The position numbers and the translations under genes are program-made. A stretch of 64,000 nucleotides of DNA. Source: Typha latifolia (Eukaryota > Streptophyta > Magnoliopsida > Poales > Typhaceae). The stretch spans positions 1 to 64,000 of the forward strand of contig CM034101.1 in NCBI GenBank assembly GCA_019914945.1, given 5' to 3'. Positions 48,602 through 60,661 of this stretch are shown in pieces. The notes below the pieces were generated by a model. It saw only the letters and a list, made by a program, of their open reading frames with translations, was not told where the DNA came from and did no database searches. Position 1 is the stretch's first letter, and each line of letters begins with the position of its first letter.

Positions 48602-50137
48602 AAGAATATAATATTATTCTTTTAAGTATTTTTCTTCAAAGCAAGTTAGAATGAATATTTCTCACTAATGTTTAAAACATGCTTATTGTATAAAAAAAAG
48701 GTACTAAAATACGCACGGAGATGCACTAAAGTAATATTTGTGAATCCCTGGATATACCTATAAAATTTTAACTTTGGATTCTACAAATATATTTATGAAA
48801 TTTTAATGTTGAAATATATAAGCAAGAAGATGAGCTAAGGTAAAATTTTGTATCTATATTTTTGAATTATTTATATTTATCTTTTTGCTTCCTTATATAT
48901 GTTGTTTAGAATTTATGCTTACGAGTGCTGAATAATATATAGAATCCATAGATACAAATTATGAAATTCCTACATAGTATTATTGATAACTATATATAGA
49001 ATTAAGCTGACTGAAATGAGTCAAATTATTTTTAACAATATTTAGAGTAATTATCTCACAAGTCTTTAGTTATTATCTTAGGAATCCATAATTAATAATT
49101 ATAAAATTATTAATTATTAGTTATATAATCTGGAGTCAGTATATATAAAATTTGATGATACAAGTAATAGAAATAATAGTTAGTATTTTTGAAATCTGGT
49201 GTTATTCACTGTGTATAGTTCCACATACTCAAAATAAAATTTAATTGTTCTACAGATTAGTCACTGTATATAATTCCATACATACATGTATATACTCTAA
49301 TGTTATATTTCAATATAAAATTTTATTATTCCACATATTATAAAATGGTCTAAATGTAACTTAATTACAACAAATCGGTATTTGAGTGTAATTTCTCTAA
49401 TACTCCTCTTTTATGGAAGAGCTGTCAACTAAAATACCATATGTCTTTGACACGATAATTGTATTTGAATTAATTGCTGCTTCGCTTAGTTTTTTATTCT
49501 TTTTTAACCTTTTATAATGATCATTCATTTTTTTCAACTCCATTAATTATAATTTTTCTTAATTATGCATGAAGCCTAACCATATCTCGTGAGAATGTTA
49601 TTGGTCAACGAGATACATTAAGACAGCTTGTATAAATTGAAATCAGCGCCAATCTTATCTGGATAACAATGCGAGAGCATGGTTGAGATGTTTTAAGAAG
49701 CTTCTAATATTTTCCTCTCCTTTTGTTGACTGATATTTATTTTATCTATCTAAGTTTTTATATCAATTTCTCTTATGAATATGATTTTTTTTAAGATAGA
49801 ATATCTGCATAATAAATAAATCAACTAATATATTATTTATAAATTAAGAATGAAATTTTTTAATTTAATGAATATTGGTCCCAAAAATTATTAACAACCG
49901 ATTCTATAGATATTAACTCTGTATTCTATAGTTATTATCTTTAAATTTAATATATATTAAATTTGGATTCCGTACTTTATATTAAAAATAGTTCTGCACT
50001 CACATTACAAGTCTTGTTCCAAATTGAAAGAAATATAAATAATCTCAGAATATTTTAAATTAGCTTACATGTAAAAGTATATTTTTAGATAAATTATTAG
50101 TATAATAGAATGATAGAGTACAAATACAATGAAATAT

Positions 50138-50186
<49 letters not shown>

Positions 50187-50560
50187 TGCCCGCTATCATT
50201 GTAGATTGCTATAAATAGCTCGAGGAAAAACAAAACTCTTTTTGCTATGACTAGTTTTGTATATATATAGAATGTCATATTTCTATAAAGAAATAGTTAA
50301 TAAAGTGAAAGATAAGAGAAGAGATTCAATATGCTTACCTTAAGTTTCGATGGTTCACAAAAAAATATTATTTAGGAAAAGCAAGTAATTTAATTGAAGG
50401 AGATGAAAGGAGAGGACCGATGATGGAGGAGATTGAGGTTTGTGAGGCTTTAGTTGGGTATTATATTTTTTTAGGAGTAAATATTTCGCTTGCTTAGTCG
50501 TCTCAGGACAGGGGAGGACAGGGGGTGATGAGGAGGAGGAGGGGAGAGAGGAGAGGCAAT
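48602..50560. other. AT-rich spacer, no gene seen
   Basis: This is very AT-rich DNA with poly-A and poly-T runs and short repeated words such as CACTGTATATA-ATTCCATA. It contains the (AT)n tract at 50141-50184. No open frame with protein-like composition was found. Confidence 0.5.
50141..50184. repeat. (AT)n microsatellite
   Basis: Twenty-two AT dinucleotides lie in AT-rich spacer DNA. The tract is self-complementary and can extrude as a cruciform. Confidence 0.95.
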
Positions 50561-50840
50561 GGAACGGAGAGAGCTAACAATTGGCCTCGTCTTGCTAAGG
50601 CCGATCCGGTCCAACTCTCTTCCACATTATAAATTTCATCATGCTTAATTAGAAAATTGCAGCTTTGAATGAGTGGAGTGAGATGGAGATCGAGATCTCT
50701 TTTGCTTCAAAAGACATTGTAATCTTTGAGATTGGCGCTAACAATAATCGCGCGCCTTGACCTCTTGGTCGGTCAGATCTAGAACTGATCATATCAATTA
50801 AAAGGTGATACGTGCGGCCCGGCTCTCACGTACTTTAGGC

Positions 50841-50864
50841 GGACGGACGGACGGACGGACGGAC
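50841..50864. repeat. (GGAC)n tetranucleotide repeat
   Basis: Six perfect copies of GGAC lie in a GC-rich island that breaks from the surrounding AT-rich DNA. Confidence 0.95.
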
Positions 50865-51390
50865 GTACGACGAAGCCGGAAGCCCCTCACCCTTTCTCTT
50901 TCTACTCATCACCCTCTGGCCTGCACGTGCCTTCTCTTAAAACTTACAAAAGAGAGAGGCAGGCAAAAGCCACATCCCACATCCCACATACATACATATG
51001 ATGGATAAGCGTCAGGCACGCGGCTCCTGTTTCCTGACACCAGCTCAGTCTCTTGACTCTCTAGACGTTGACCCGGACTGCCATACAATCCGCGAATAAA
51101 TCCTACATCACGACTCCCCTTGCTGATCATTGACACGTGTCGGCCAGACCCGACCCCCGACATCCCACAAGGTTATAGTTCGAGAGTCATCCGACGTGGG
51201 GCACAATGCACCGCTGGACTCCACGTGGCTGATAGAGTGGGACCACCTTTATTTATTATTATTTTTATGAGTAATTTAGTAATGAATAGCAGCAGCAGTA
51301 AATCCGGTGATCAGAATAAATCTATCTTTTGTTTCGCCACCGTCCTTCCGATAAATCAGGTAACTTCGCTCTCGTGGAGGTCGTCGAATG

Positions 51391-51414
51391 GAGCACGAGC
51401 ACGAGCACGAGCAC
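51391..51414. repeat. (GAGCAC)4 hexanucleotide repeat
   Basis: Four tandem GAGCAC units follow a CT-rich and GC-rich stretch upstream of the small membrane protein gene. Confidence 0.9.
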
Positions 51415-52760
51415 AGAGCGCCTACGAAACTGTTATTTTTGAGCCCACCATTTTCCTGGAAACTACGAAGATTGTCCTCAGCTTAGCTTATTGGCTATAG
51501 GTGTTCTATAGGTTGCAAGTCTCGAGCAGTGGATTTACGTGTATTAGTTGTACCTGTTCTGAGGAGATAGTGAGTTCTTCGCGAGGGTACCAGCTGACTC
51601 TAGACTTTGGCATGTTTTAAGTAAGAGCAGTCATGATAACATTTGTTATTCTTTTATTAATAAGAACGTCAACAGAGAGATCCATAGTATAAATAATAGA
51701 ACAATGAGGGAGGGCCCACATCCCACTCAAAAATGACCTTGTCCGGTTATTGGGGGAACTAATGCACTGAGGCCATTAAAAAATTGCGATGAAGGGGTCG
51801 ACAGAGATTAGACAAACCAAGCGATGAAAATTGCCGGGTTCTTACGCCATGTTTCAAATTAGTCCTCAATTATCGTGGAACATCACAACAATTGGGAGGA
51901 GATAAAATTGGGGCCCCGATTGAATTAGCAGCCGGCGGTTTATTCGCGTTATACGATTAAGTAGCAGTACGAGAAGGGAAGAAGGGAACGGAAAGAAAAG
52001 ATTTGGCCGGTTCTGCCATAAAAAAAAGAAAGAAAGAACATATTCTTCGAAGATGGACGAAGCACAGCTGCGGAAATTAAGTTAAAGAAGAAGAAGAAGA
52101 AGAAGAAGAAGAAGATATATAAATAAAGAGATTCCAATCCGTAGTGATCAGCAATTTCGTACTACTCGCAATACCGTGGCCTCGCAGCAACTGCACAATA
52201 TATGCACGATTAAATCTAATAAATGATGAAATTCAAATCATTCTGGAACGCGACGATGAGTATCAAACAAAGCGATGCCATTATCTTAAAAATATTCGGC
52301 CATTATATAGACAAATATATATACTACTGACTAACGCAGCACCATACTCCTACGGCCCTACTTCTGTGGCGAGCTCGGTAATTAAAGAAGAAGATGAGGA
52401 CGTTTTCTTCACGGGCAACATAAAAAATAGGTGCATTAGGATATAACTAGGCCTAGGCTAGCTACTCGTCTCCCGAGACGAAGAAAGGAGGTCTTCTACT
52501 CTACCATCAATCACTCAACATCACACGGGTCCCTTCTCCTTCCCCCTCCCCCTCCCCCTCACCAGCCCAAGAAAACCACTGCCGAGAGACGCGAGACTAG
52601 GAAAACTCTCTCTCTAGCTAGTCTCTAGTTCCATCTCTCGATCTCGTCGCTCTCTTATTTACTTTTAGATAAGAGATCGAAAGTGGTGATCGGTTGGCCA
52701 CTTCAAGCCAAGCCATTATAGCCGTTAATTTCGCAGATCGGACGTCGACGGCGGAGGGGA

Positions 52761-52823
52761 ATGGGGGAGGAGGGGGCCGGCGATGGCACCATTGGAGATG
52801 GCGGCGGCGGAGAGAGGTGGTGA
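52761..52823 (+). CDS. Overlapping upstream ORF in the leader of the small membrane protein gene
   Basis: An ATG at 52761 opens a 20-codon frame ending TGA at 52823. It overlaps the main start at 52783 out of frame. If the main start is 52783, this uORF would be met first by a scanning ribosome and would reduce translation. The in-frame ATG at 52798 lies inside the uORF too, so neither main start escapes it. No peptide function is implied. Confidence 0.35.
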   Translation: MGEEGAGDGTIGDGGGGERW

Positions 52824-55594
52824 GGAGAGGTGGCGACAGCTGGATAGCTCGGTGAATGCGGTGTCGTTCGGGTTCGTGGCCACCGCCATCCTTATATCTT
52901 TGTTTCTAATCATGGCCATCTTCGAGAGATTCCTCCGTGGTCCCGCCGCCAGATCATCCCAGCTGCTCCCTAGGCGGGTGACGGGATCTAACGATCTCGA
53001 GGCGCAGCGGCGGCGGCACTTCGCCGGCAAGCTCGACTGCCCTTCGCCTAAGGTAGGCACCTCATTAGTAAGTTGGTTTAATATTAATTAAAAATTTAGC
53101 CTATTTCCTCTTTTGATCAATTCATTATTGTAGTTATCATCAACAATGTCGAAAATGCCCCTCGATGATCTCTTGTTCGCATGCTTAGCAACGAAACTGA
53201 GGCACTACTTCCAGTTTAACAAGAAATAGTAGAAAAGAACTGTTGCTTTGGGCCATGAATCCAATTTCCCCTTAATTTCTAGTTTCTTACTCTAGTGTTA
53301 TCTTTTCTTCTTTCTCATGAGATGAAAGAGATCAAACTAGTCCCCAAGAACTCCCAATCTTAACTGAGTCACAATATGGGCAAGTGGGAAGATTTTATAT
53401 ATATATATATATATATAATTCCACTTATTATTATTATTTTTTTTTTGGAATTACCTGGGGTGTTGCTTCGAAGTAATCCTTCTGATATTATTTTTAGTTT
53501 CGATTCGGGGCGGGGAGTAGTGGGATTTATGAGGTACCAAATAGCAGAGAGGAAGACAGTTTCAACGCGAGGGAATATACAGTGAATAATAAATATATAA
53601 CTCAGTTATATATTCGACAGAGTTGTCGTGTAACAAAGAGACAAAGCATCTCGTTTTGGGACAAGGAATCAGTCAATGGGCCTGCAAAAGCGTATATATA
53701 TGGGGATAGGAGTTGTGAAGTCTCGATCAGGGTCGACCAGTAGATAGCTGCAACTCTTGCACTGTATCCATCTATGTTCTCGGTCGGTGAGCTGTTTTGA
53801 TTTAGATGCCAGGCACAATATGCAAGACTACTTGGTCCTGGGACCTGGATTTTTGTGTTTAATTTTTCCTAAGGAATATAGATGATGCCGACCACAAGCC
53901 TAAGTGTAAAAGAACGTATCGCATGTCTTATATTCTCAAATACAAACCGAAACTGTGTTTGTCAGGGTTTCATCAAAGACCACGGCGTTCTTGATCTCTT
54001 TGTCATCTTACATGATGAACCAATAATATATATGTTTATCCATATCATACATTAACACTTGTATAATGCAAGCACAATAGATCGATGAATCTACTTTGTA
54101 ATACTTAATTTTCACTCTGATGACCATGGAGTGAGAACAGACACTGAAATAGTACTGATGACATCAAAGAACACAATTTTCTTTTAGCAGTTAATCTTCC
54201 ATATATCTAAATATTTGAGTAAGCTGGTCATGAGCCCTTCAATATGTAGCTGAGCTAATTGGACATTCAAATTGTAGGGAATTCTTTTTGGAGTGTTAGT
54301 GGAAGTACATTCTTTGCCTCCTAGGCTAGAGTGGCAATCTTTGGTTACTTGGATTGTGTTGTGACTTTGAAGACAATTGTAGTCATTATGAATGAACTAG
54401 ATGACCTTAAACCAGCATATATCCCATCCATATATCATTTGTCATTTAGTAGGAAGATAGATTTTTAAGGAATAAGAATCCTGAGTGATACCAAGATGAT
54501 CAGTCTTCAGCATCTTTTCTATTCTCTTCCATGGCTTAGAATATCTGAACATGATCATCTCTTGGTTGATATTGTTCTGTATTAGGTGTGGTGACATTAG
54601 CTATGAAATCTGAACCATTCAAACAATTGCTGATTTTTGTGAATTACCTTCACCCCTCGTCCTTTTTGCCAGAACTTCAATATTCATGGAGATGTTGATA
54701 CAATAGCACTTCAATAGGACTAATACTTCTCCACACCTTCACAGTAATAAGTTTGATCTTGTACATCCAAAATAGGTACATTTTAGCAAAGTGGATCATG
54801 TTATAGATCACTTTCACGGGAGGGACATAGGCATAGAATTTACCTCATTTATTTAGGATAGGGTATAGCAAATGGCTCTTTGGTAACTCAAACATAGATT
54901 TGGATCATGTTAGAGAGGGAGAACAAGAGAGCTTCACATCCTTAAGCGGCTGGTTTTGTTAGTCAAGTTTTTTACTCTTGCACGTATTATAAACAGCTCA
55001 CATTTTTATGGCGGGAGACATGTTGAATCCCTTCTATTTGATATCAAATTTCTTGATTCTGAATTGCTATGACCTGACTGATGAGAAGCTAGCTGGATCG
55101 AGAAAACATGAAGAAAGTGCAGCACATCCAGTTATTTGGTTTAGAATCTATTTGAGGCACAAATCTTTCCAGTTGCCTTAAGGTTTGAGGTAACAAAAGG
55201 TTGCTTTTATTGGTTTCATGTTATCTTGTCAGGGTTAGAGAAGCTAAAAGGAAAAAGGTATATAATTCATTAATCCTATTAGAATAAAACAATGGGTTTA
55301 CCCTCATCAAACAACTAATAATATTATTGTATTTTAATTATTCAGCACAATGTCATATTCTAGTAAATTTGGTTTGATGATGACGTGCATATGAGAATGG
55401 AAAAATTGATTGCTTCGTTTCCTTCTTATTTCCAGATGTCAATATATTCAAAAGGAGTTTCAGTACTAATGCCTGGCCATAATATACCGACCTTTATTGC
55501 GCATCCTGCCCCTGCCCCCTGCCCACCTGAAAGGATCTCATGGCCTTCTCATCAGCAGAACTCTTTCAGTGGATCCTCGTCAGATGTAAGTTAG
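52783..55594 (+). CDS. Small single-pass membrane protein, plant-specific, unknown function
   Basis: Two exons, 52783-53052 and 55436-55594, joined in phase 0, give 142 residues. The N-terminus is acidic, and a single hydrophobic segment FGFVATAILISLFLIMAIFE is followed by basic residues, suggesting an anchored protein with its tail in the cytosol. The tail carries GKLDCPSPK, and exon 2 begins SIYSKGVSVLMPGHNIPTF then IAHPAPAPCPPERISWPSHQ, a proline-rich end shared by a small plant family of unknown role. The match to that family is from memory. The ATG at 52798 (MAAAERGG) could be the true start. The stop is preceded by GATGTAAGT, which resembles a splice donor, so an alternative 3' exon cannot be ruled out. 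The intron is 2383 bases. Confidence 0.75.
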
Positions 55595-56791
55595 CTTGAA
55601 TGTGCGATCAACTTGGGAAGAGCATTATGACTTCTTCCTGCTGCTGATTGCCAACAATCTTAGCGTTGATCAAAACCATTGCTTCTTATTCAATCGACCA
55701 TGTTGGCAGTTTAGCTCGGTAACTGTGTCCAGATATTCGATGGGAGCTGATATGTATTACAAAGATGACATCCCTCAAAATTTGTACAGTTGTTGTTCCA
55801 TTTTTGTGTGCAAGTATGCCTCCCCCTGTTTCGCAGGAGAGAGGTGGCTGTGGAATGCATGCATCCATAATTCTTGCCATTAAAAATGTCTGCCTACTGT
55901 GTAGTGTGTATCCTTACTTCTGTTTCAATCCTTCTAGGCCTCCTTTGTAAAATTTCCGGAACATCATCTGGTATGTCTGCGTCATCTTCTTTTTAAGGTG
56001 GTATTTCGAGTGAAACAGATCATTAGGATGAAAAATATGAATAGCCTAATAGAAGATCTCATTCCGTCGACCTCATAATATCTCTCTTCTTCTCCTGCCC
56101 ACTGCCGTGGAAAATGACAAAATGTAAGTGTTGGTCAGTTTTAATCGCATCTATGCACATTGCACAAGCAATTAAGATACTCCTTCAGGGGTCTGCTCTC
56201 TTCTGACAAATGGGATTCGATTGTCACAGCTCTGCCATGCTGTGAGCTTACTCAGAGTACAGTCACCGCCATTAGTGTCTCTTCGTATCCTTCTTTGTCC
56301 TCTCTATCATAAAAGGTCCAAACAATGAGAGTTTTTTTAAAAAAAAAATTGAAACACCCTCGGTGATACTTCTCACACAAGTTTCCTCAAGAAAAGATAT
56401 GAACCTCGTGATCTGATCCAAGCCAAACAAAGACTATTTATTAAACAAGGACAATTTATGTTCCTTCCAACCTTTCATTGTATAAGGGGAAAAAAGAGAG
56501 CACTGAAAATAGCTACCCTCAGCTTTCGACGCAAAAAGGGTACAAGTTAGAAATTTATATATAGGGATATATTTCCATCAGTCAAAACGATACAGTGCAT
56601 CCACAGGGATATAAATCAAACGGCCCACCTTTTGCTATGCATCACTGTGATCTAGCTAGGATGCAGTTAACACATCATCTCCGCAAAGAAGAGAGGTGTC
56701 TCCTAATTTTCTAAACAAATTTTTTTTAATAATAATAATAAAAAGAAAGCATAAACTTAATGTTGTCATGGACAGGCCAAAATGGCACCAG
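55595..56791. other. 3' flank between convergent genes
   Basis: This contains the probable 3' untranslated regions of the small membrane protein gene (plus) and of the MGCC-type gene (minus). No further coding sequence was recognised. Open frames present here have no conserved features. Confidence 0.5.
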
Positions 56792-57670
56792 CTAGAGAAA
56801 GATGAAGCATTCCAATGACACCAGGGGATTCTCCAGCGACTCGTTCCCCTCCACAGACCCGCCGCCGCCACCCTCATCACCGCAGGTGCTGCTGGCGCCG
56901 GTGCCGCTGGCGCTGGCGCCTCCGCCGTTATCCTGCAGCTTCGCGGCCGGAATCCGGTACGGGGATGTTCGATTGCTTGCCTTCGCCGGCATCGGAGCCC
57001 TACATACTCCGCCCCCAGCTCCGCCTCCTTGGCGCAGATCCGCCACTCGCTTCGCCGCCGGCGACACCGACCTCCTCCCGGATCTCTCGCCTGGGTCTCG
57101 CCGGATGCCGTTCCCGCCATTTACCATCAGTGCGCTGCTCCTCGCTGATTGCCTCGGCTCTCTCGCGGAATACGCCTTCCCGCCAGTGCCGCCCTCAACC
57201 ATTCTCCTCGACGGCGAAGGCGAGGATCTGCCGCTCCGGCACCCCACACTGGAGACGGCGACGGCCCGGTCCCTCCGTCCGGCGAGCTCGCCGGAGAAGG
57301 AGCGCTTGCGCTGGACCTTGGCCGGAGACCTCCTCTCTGTCCTCCTCGTTTCCACTCCCCCCTCGACTTCCATCCCTTCCCTCTTCTCCGTCACTGTCGT
57401 GGAGACGGATAGGGTCTCGCTAACGCTGCAGACCTCGGAGGTCTCCTCGGATCTCTCATCGCAGCCGTTGATGGCGCCGAATCCTACGGCTCCCTTCTCT
57501 ATTCCGCTAACTTTCTTCTCCTCGGCCTTCGGTTCCTCCCTCGGCTTCGGATTCGTCGTCTCAGCGAGCACCTCCTTTACCGTCTCCTCCTCCGGCGGCG
57601 GTGATCCGGCGGGGAGCCGGCTCCCGGCCTTTCCAGGGCGGGGCTTGTTTTTGCTGAAGCAGCAACCCAT
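56792..57670 (-). CDS. N-myristoylated, Ser/Arg-rich plant-specific protein (MGCC type)
   Basis: One exon of 292 residues. The N-terminus MGCCFSKNK fits N-myristoylation at Gly2 with palmitoylation at Cys3/Cys4, a membrane-association signal. The rest is low-complexity: acidic with EEETVKEV, then basic stretches RRSPAKVQRKRSFSG and RSSPSPSRR, then glycine-rich with SPYRIPAAKLQDN and a conserved-looking C-terminus SLENPLVSLECFIFL. I recognise the family from its MGCC start and ECFIFL end, but it has no known biochemical function. The GC-rich ORF is matched by an open frame of equal length on the other strand, which I treat as an artefact. A (CT)n tract on the coding strand lies about 200 bases upstream of the ATG. 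Confidence 0.75.
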   Translation of the reverse strand: MGCCFSKNKPRPGKAGSRLPAGSPPPEEETVKEVLAETTNPKPREEPKAEEKKVSGIEKGAVGFGAINGCDERSEETSEVCSVSETLSVSTTVTEKREGMEVEGGVETRRTERRSPAKVQRKRSFSGELAGRRDRAVAVSSVGCRSGRSSPSPSRRMVEGGTGGKAYSAREPRQSARSSALMVNGGNGIRRDPGERSGRRSVSPAAKRVADLRQGGGAGGGVCRAPMPAKASNRTSPYRIPAAKLQDNGGGASASGTGASSTCGDEGGGGGSVEGNESLENPLVSLECFIFL

Positions 57671-57871
57671 CGCCTGCTAAACCGGCATTTGGGATCTCGG
57701 GGAGCTTGTGGCGCTTATTTGTCTCCTTCGAGGAGCACGAGGTTCGTAAAAGTTTCCTCCTCTCCCCTATATCTCTCTTCTTTTCTGCTTCAGTTGGGTG
57801 GGGGTAACAGTAGAGGGAGTCAAAAAGAAAGGGGGAGGGGGGGGGGAGTATTTATTGGGGGAGCGATAACC

Positions 57872-57914
<43 letters not shown>

Positions 57915-59819
57915 GTAATTACCTTTATGCCACTTCGTTTTCTAATATTTTTTTCGGTGTACGGTGCATGTTCTTGCTGCTTGGGCCAACGCATGTGAGG
58001 CAATTTGAGAGGACCAAAAGACCCCCGTCATTGTTAAGTTGGGAATACTATCAAGAGGCTTTAAATAGCAGGGCTGATTGGTCCTTCTCGGTTTGTGCAG
58101 TTTGGGTGGTTAGGATCACATTATTCATTCATTCATTCATCGGATTCCTGAGATGGAGGGAGGATTTTTTGTTTTTGGTGTGCAATTAGGAAGCACGTGT
58201 TTCACTGACCGGCCTATTCATAGCAATGGACCACATTGCTGGGTCCGGCCCAATTACAGACTGAGACTGAAAACCCCCTTGTGTACATAAGGGAAGTAGT
58301 TTATAATAATTTTGTTTTATGCAAGATCAAAGGATAATGATATTTCATCACATTTGGACTGGACAACTAACTTGAATCACTTGAGAAGAGAGTGTGGGGG
58401 CCCTTTTCAACAGGAGGTTAGTTTTTATCCAGTTCCTTCCAATTATTTCCGATACTAGTAGATATGAATTTAGCCGTGTTTCAGGGACCAGATGGGTCTC
58501 TGAAATGATTAGCATCCCTTTTATACTGTCCTCTCGCCCCAACATGGGATCAATACTGGCTCATTGTAATTTATATCCAGGCCAAACCTTGCTTTCGGGC
58601 AGTCAGTCCTAGGTAAAAAAGAGATTCAGAAAGTTGCTATATTGTTTGGAAGGCTTATTTTAGTGGCTGCGATGTGCTTCTCTCATTCACGGACGGACAA
58701 GGACAAAGAGGGAACTCGGGAAGATATCAAATTCCTTTATCTTGAACTAAATTTGTCCGTATTGACACAAGGCCCACGCAGGCCGACTATCGAGCACATC
58801 TCACAACCTAGATATTACAACGAACTCCATACTATTTTATATTAGGACATTAGGATGAGCTCGGGAATTGAAAACGAAGCACCATGATAGAAGCCATCAG
58901 AGATTCCATATGCTGACATAGGTTTCCCTACTCTTCCCCCTTCCCCTCTTAATCCTGGAGCAAATTAGGCGCTGCAGTGTATGATCCAATAATATTTGGT
59001 TCCAGAGAGTAAAAATTAATGGCTTCTCAGTTGTGGTGGTGGTTCTAATGTCCCTGTCGTCAACTTGTCAACTTTTTTGACCTACTCTAATCAGTGCTCT
59101 GATTATCTCCATGTGGTTCCAGAGTGATTGCCTTGTGTCTTGCCGGCCACATCACGTAGAATCAGTTAGTTGGTTTGTACCGTCTTCTCATAATATCGGT
59201 GAGAAATTATGGCTTCGACTTGAGACATCCATCCACCATTGGCCAAATCCTGCCTGCTGATTATACACTGCCACCGGAGAATCCCCGTACTCGGAGCTTC
59301 AGAGGATCTGCTGCTCCCTTGCATGGAACAGAATGCAAAGAGATCCTATATTTTCATTAGAATCCATGAGGTGAAACATTGTTGACCAAATGTTGACTAG
59401 AGACGGTGTTAGAAACTATCATAAATCATATGGAGGAGGAATGGCAGTGCAGACAAGGCGACGCTGTTACCTCGCACAACAACTACAGTATGCGAAGGCA
59501 AAGGGCAATGTATTTACCTTGCAACTATCATGTGGAAACATTACAACAGGAGCAATAACAACAATGCTACTCGGACGAGACGATCTAAACATTATTAAGA
59601 GGCTGGCTAAATGGTTCAGCACATGGACCAATGCGTATGCGTTAGGCAGTTCTGAACTAATGAAAAGCGCGTGATTTTATTCCAATTAATTATGTCGTAC
59701 TGCTCAGTTACTAAAAACTGCCTCATTAATGAATTTACAATTACAGGCAGCATATATTTTCAAATTTAAAAAAAGGGGGCGGAGTCCAAGACCAAGAGTT
59801 GTGTAGTGTTCCGGCGGAT
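57671..59819. other. Spacer with GA microsatellite, no gene seen
   Basis: The (GA)n run at 57872-57913 lies upstream of the MGCC-type gene and probably in its leader. The region beyond is unremarkable, with several short open frames that show no recognisable composition or motif. Confidence 0.5.
57872..57913. repeat. (GA)n microsatellite upstream of MGCC-type gene
   Basis: About twenty GA units, one interrupted by T. The tract is (CT)n on the coding strand of the minus-strand gene starting at 57670. Confidence 0.9.
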
Positions 59820-60661
59820 TCAGCAAATATCGGCCCTCCATTCCGGTGCTTCGGAAGCGAGGGGCTTCCGAAAAGAGACGATGTGGCTGGCCACCATGTA
59901 GGCAGTGACCCGATCCGAGACTCTGACGTCCTCCATTCTCATCTCTCTCAACCTTGCCGCGTATTCCGGAACGCACACCAGATCCCACACCACCCCCACC
60001 CTCCCGGTTTCAAAACCCGAACAACCTCCCCGAGACCCCTCCCCCTCTCCTCAGTCCCCTTCCCCATCCTGCTCAGGTGCACCGCCGACACCACCACGTC
60101 GAAGTAATCATCCGCGAACGGCAGCCTCCTCGCGTCCCCCTCCCTGCACGTGACGTACTCGTGCACTCCCTCCGCTCCGGCTCGCTGCAGAGCCGCCACA
60201 GCCGTCTCCTTTCGGCGGTCGAGCCCCACCACCCTTCCTCCTCCCCCCTCCTTTTTCATCCTCGCCGCCACCGCGTTGAGCAGGATCCCACGCCCGCAGC
60301 CCACGTCGAGCGCGGTCCTCACGGCCGACCAGTCCGGCACCGCAGACACCATCCGCTGCGCCATCTCCCACCGGAGCGCCACCGAAGAGTGGAGTACGTT
60401 TCCCGCCGCGTAGAGGAGGCACGCCGCCGAGAGGGCAGCGACGGAGCCGGCGAATCCAGCGGCGAAGCGGAGGGCGGGGAGGGGGGCGGAAGGGAGGAGG
60501 GAGTGGAAGAGGGCGAGGGAGGGGGTGAAATAGAGGAGGAGGAGTAGGGATAGGGAGGCAAAAAGAAAGGCGTGGAAAACGAGGAATGCCACCGTCTGCC
60601 ACTCGTCGGTGCCGTAGATCGCGTACATCTGCGTCCAATCGCGACTGTTCGACTTCCCCAT
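59820..60661 (-). pseudogene. Membrane-anchored class I methyltransferase with an apparent one-base frameshift
   Basis: The open part (60661-59948, 237 residues) starts MGKSNSRDWTQMYAIYGTDEWQ. Two hydrophobic segments follow (VAFLVFHAFLFASLSLLLLL and FAAGFAGSVAALSAACLLYA), then an SAM-binding methyltransferase fold: TALDVGCGRGILL (motif I), RVVGLDR, CREGDARRLPFADDYFDVVV and LGEVVRVLKPGG. It matches the plant family related to At1g16445 (from memory), whose substrate is unknown. In the GGGAGGGTGGGGG tract after KPGG the frame switches. One base must be supplied to continue into VVWDLVCVPEYAARLREMRM...VSDRVTAYMVASHIVSFRKPL, which ends at the TGA at 59820. The tract is a classic place for a sequencing or assembly indel, so this may be a good gene read wrongly. 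If the deletion is real, the protein loses its last third. Confidence 0.75.

Larger units (their letters stand above)
50561..52760. other. GC-richer upstream region of the small membrane protein gene
   Basis: This is the probable promoter and 5' leader of the gene at 52783. An (AAG)n tract lies at 52085-52114 and a C-rich run (CCCTCC)n at about 52538-52560. No independent gene was recognised, although some open frames occur. Confidence 0.4.

Noticed and set aside
51120..51500. 126-codon open frame
   Set aside because: It crosses the GAGCAC repeat and GC-rich island and shows no conserved features; likely chance.
55596..55883. 95-codon open frame after the small membrane protein gene
   Set aside because: It starts just after the stop codon in what should be 3' untranslated sequence, has mixed composition, and matches nothing I recognise.
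56802..57680. 292-codon open frame on the plus strand opposite the MGCC-type gene
   Set aside because: It mirrors the minus-strand gene almost exactly in length; GC-rich coding sequence often leaves the opposite strand open. It has no motif and its residues are Pro/Ser/Leu-rich, as expected for an antisense shadow.
59390..59674. 94-codon open frame on the plus strand
   Set aside because: No recognisable motif, no splice or promoter context, and it lies in the 3' flank of the methyltransferase gene.
59954..60547. Pro/Arg-rich plus-strand open frame of 197 codons
   Set aside because: It lies opposite the methyltransferase coding sequence and has the composition of an antisense GC-rich frame.
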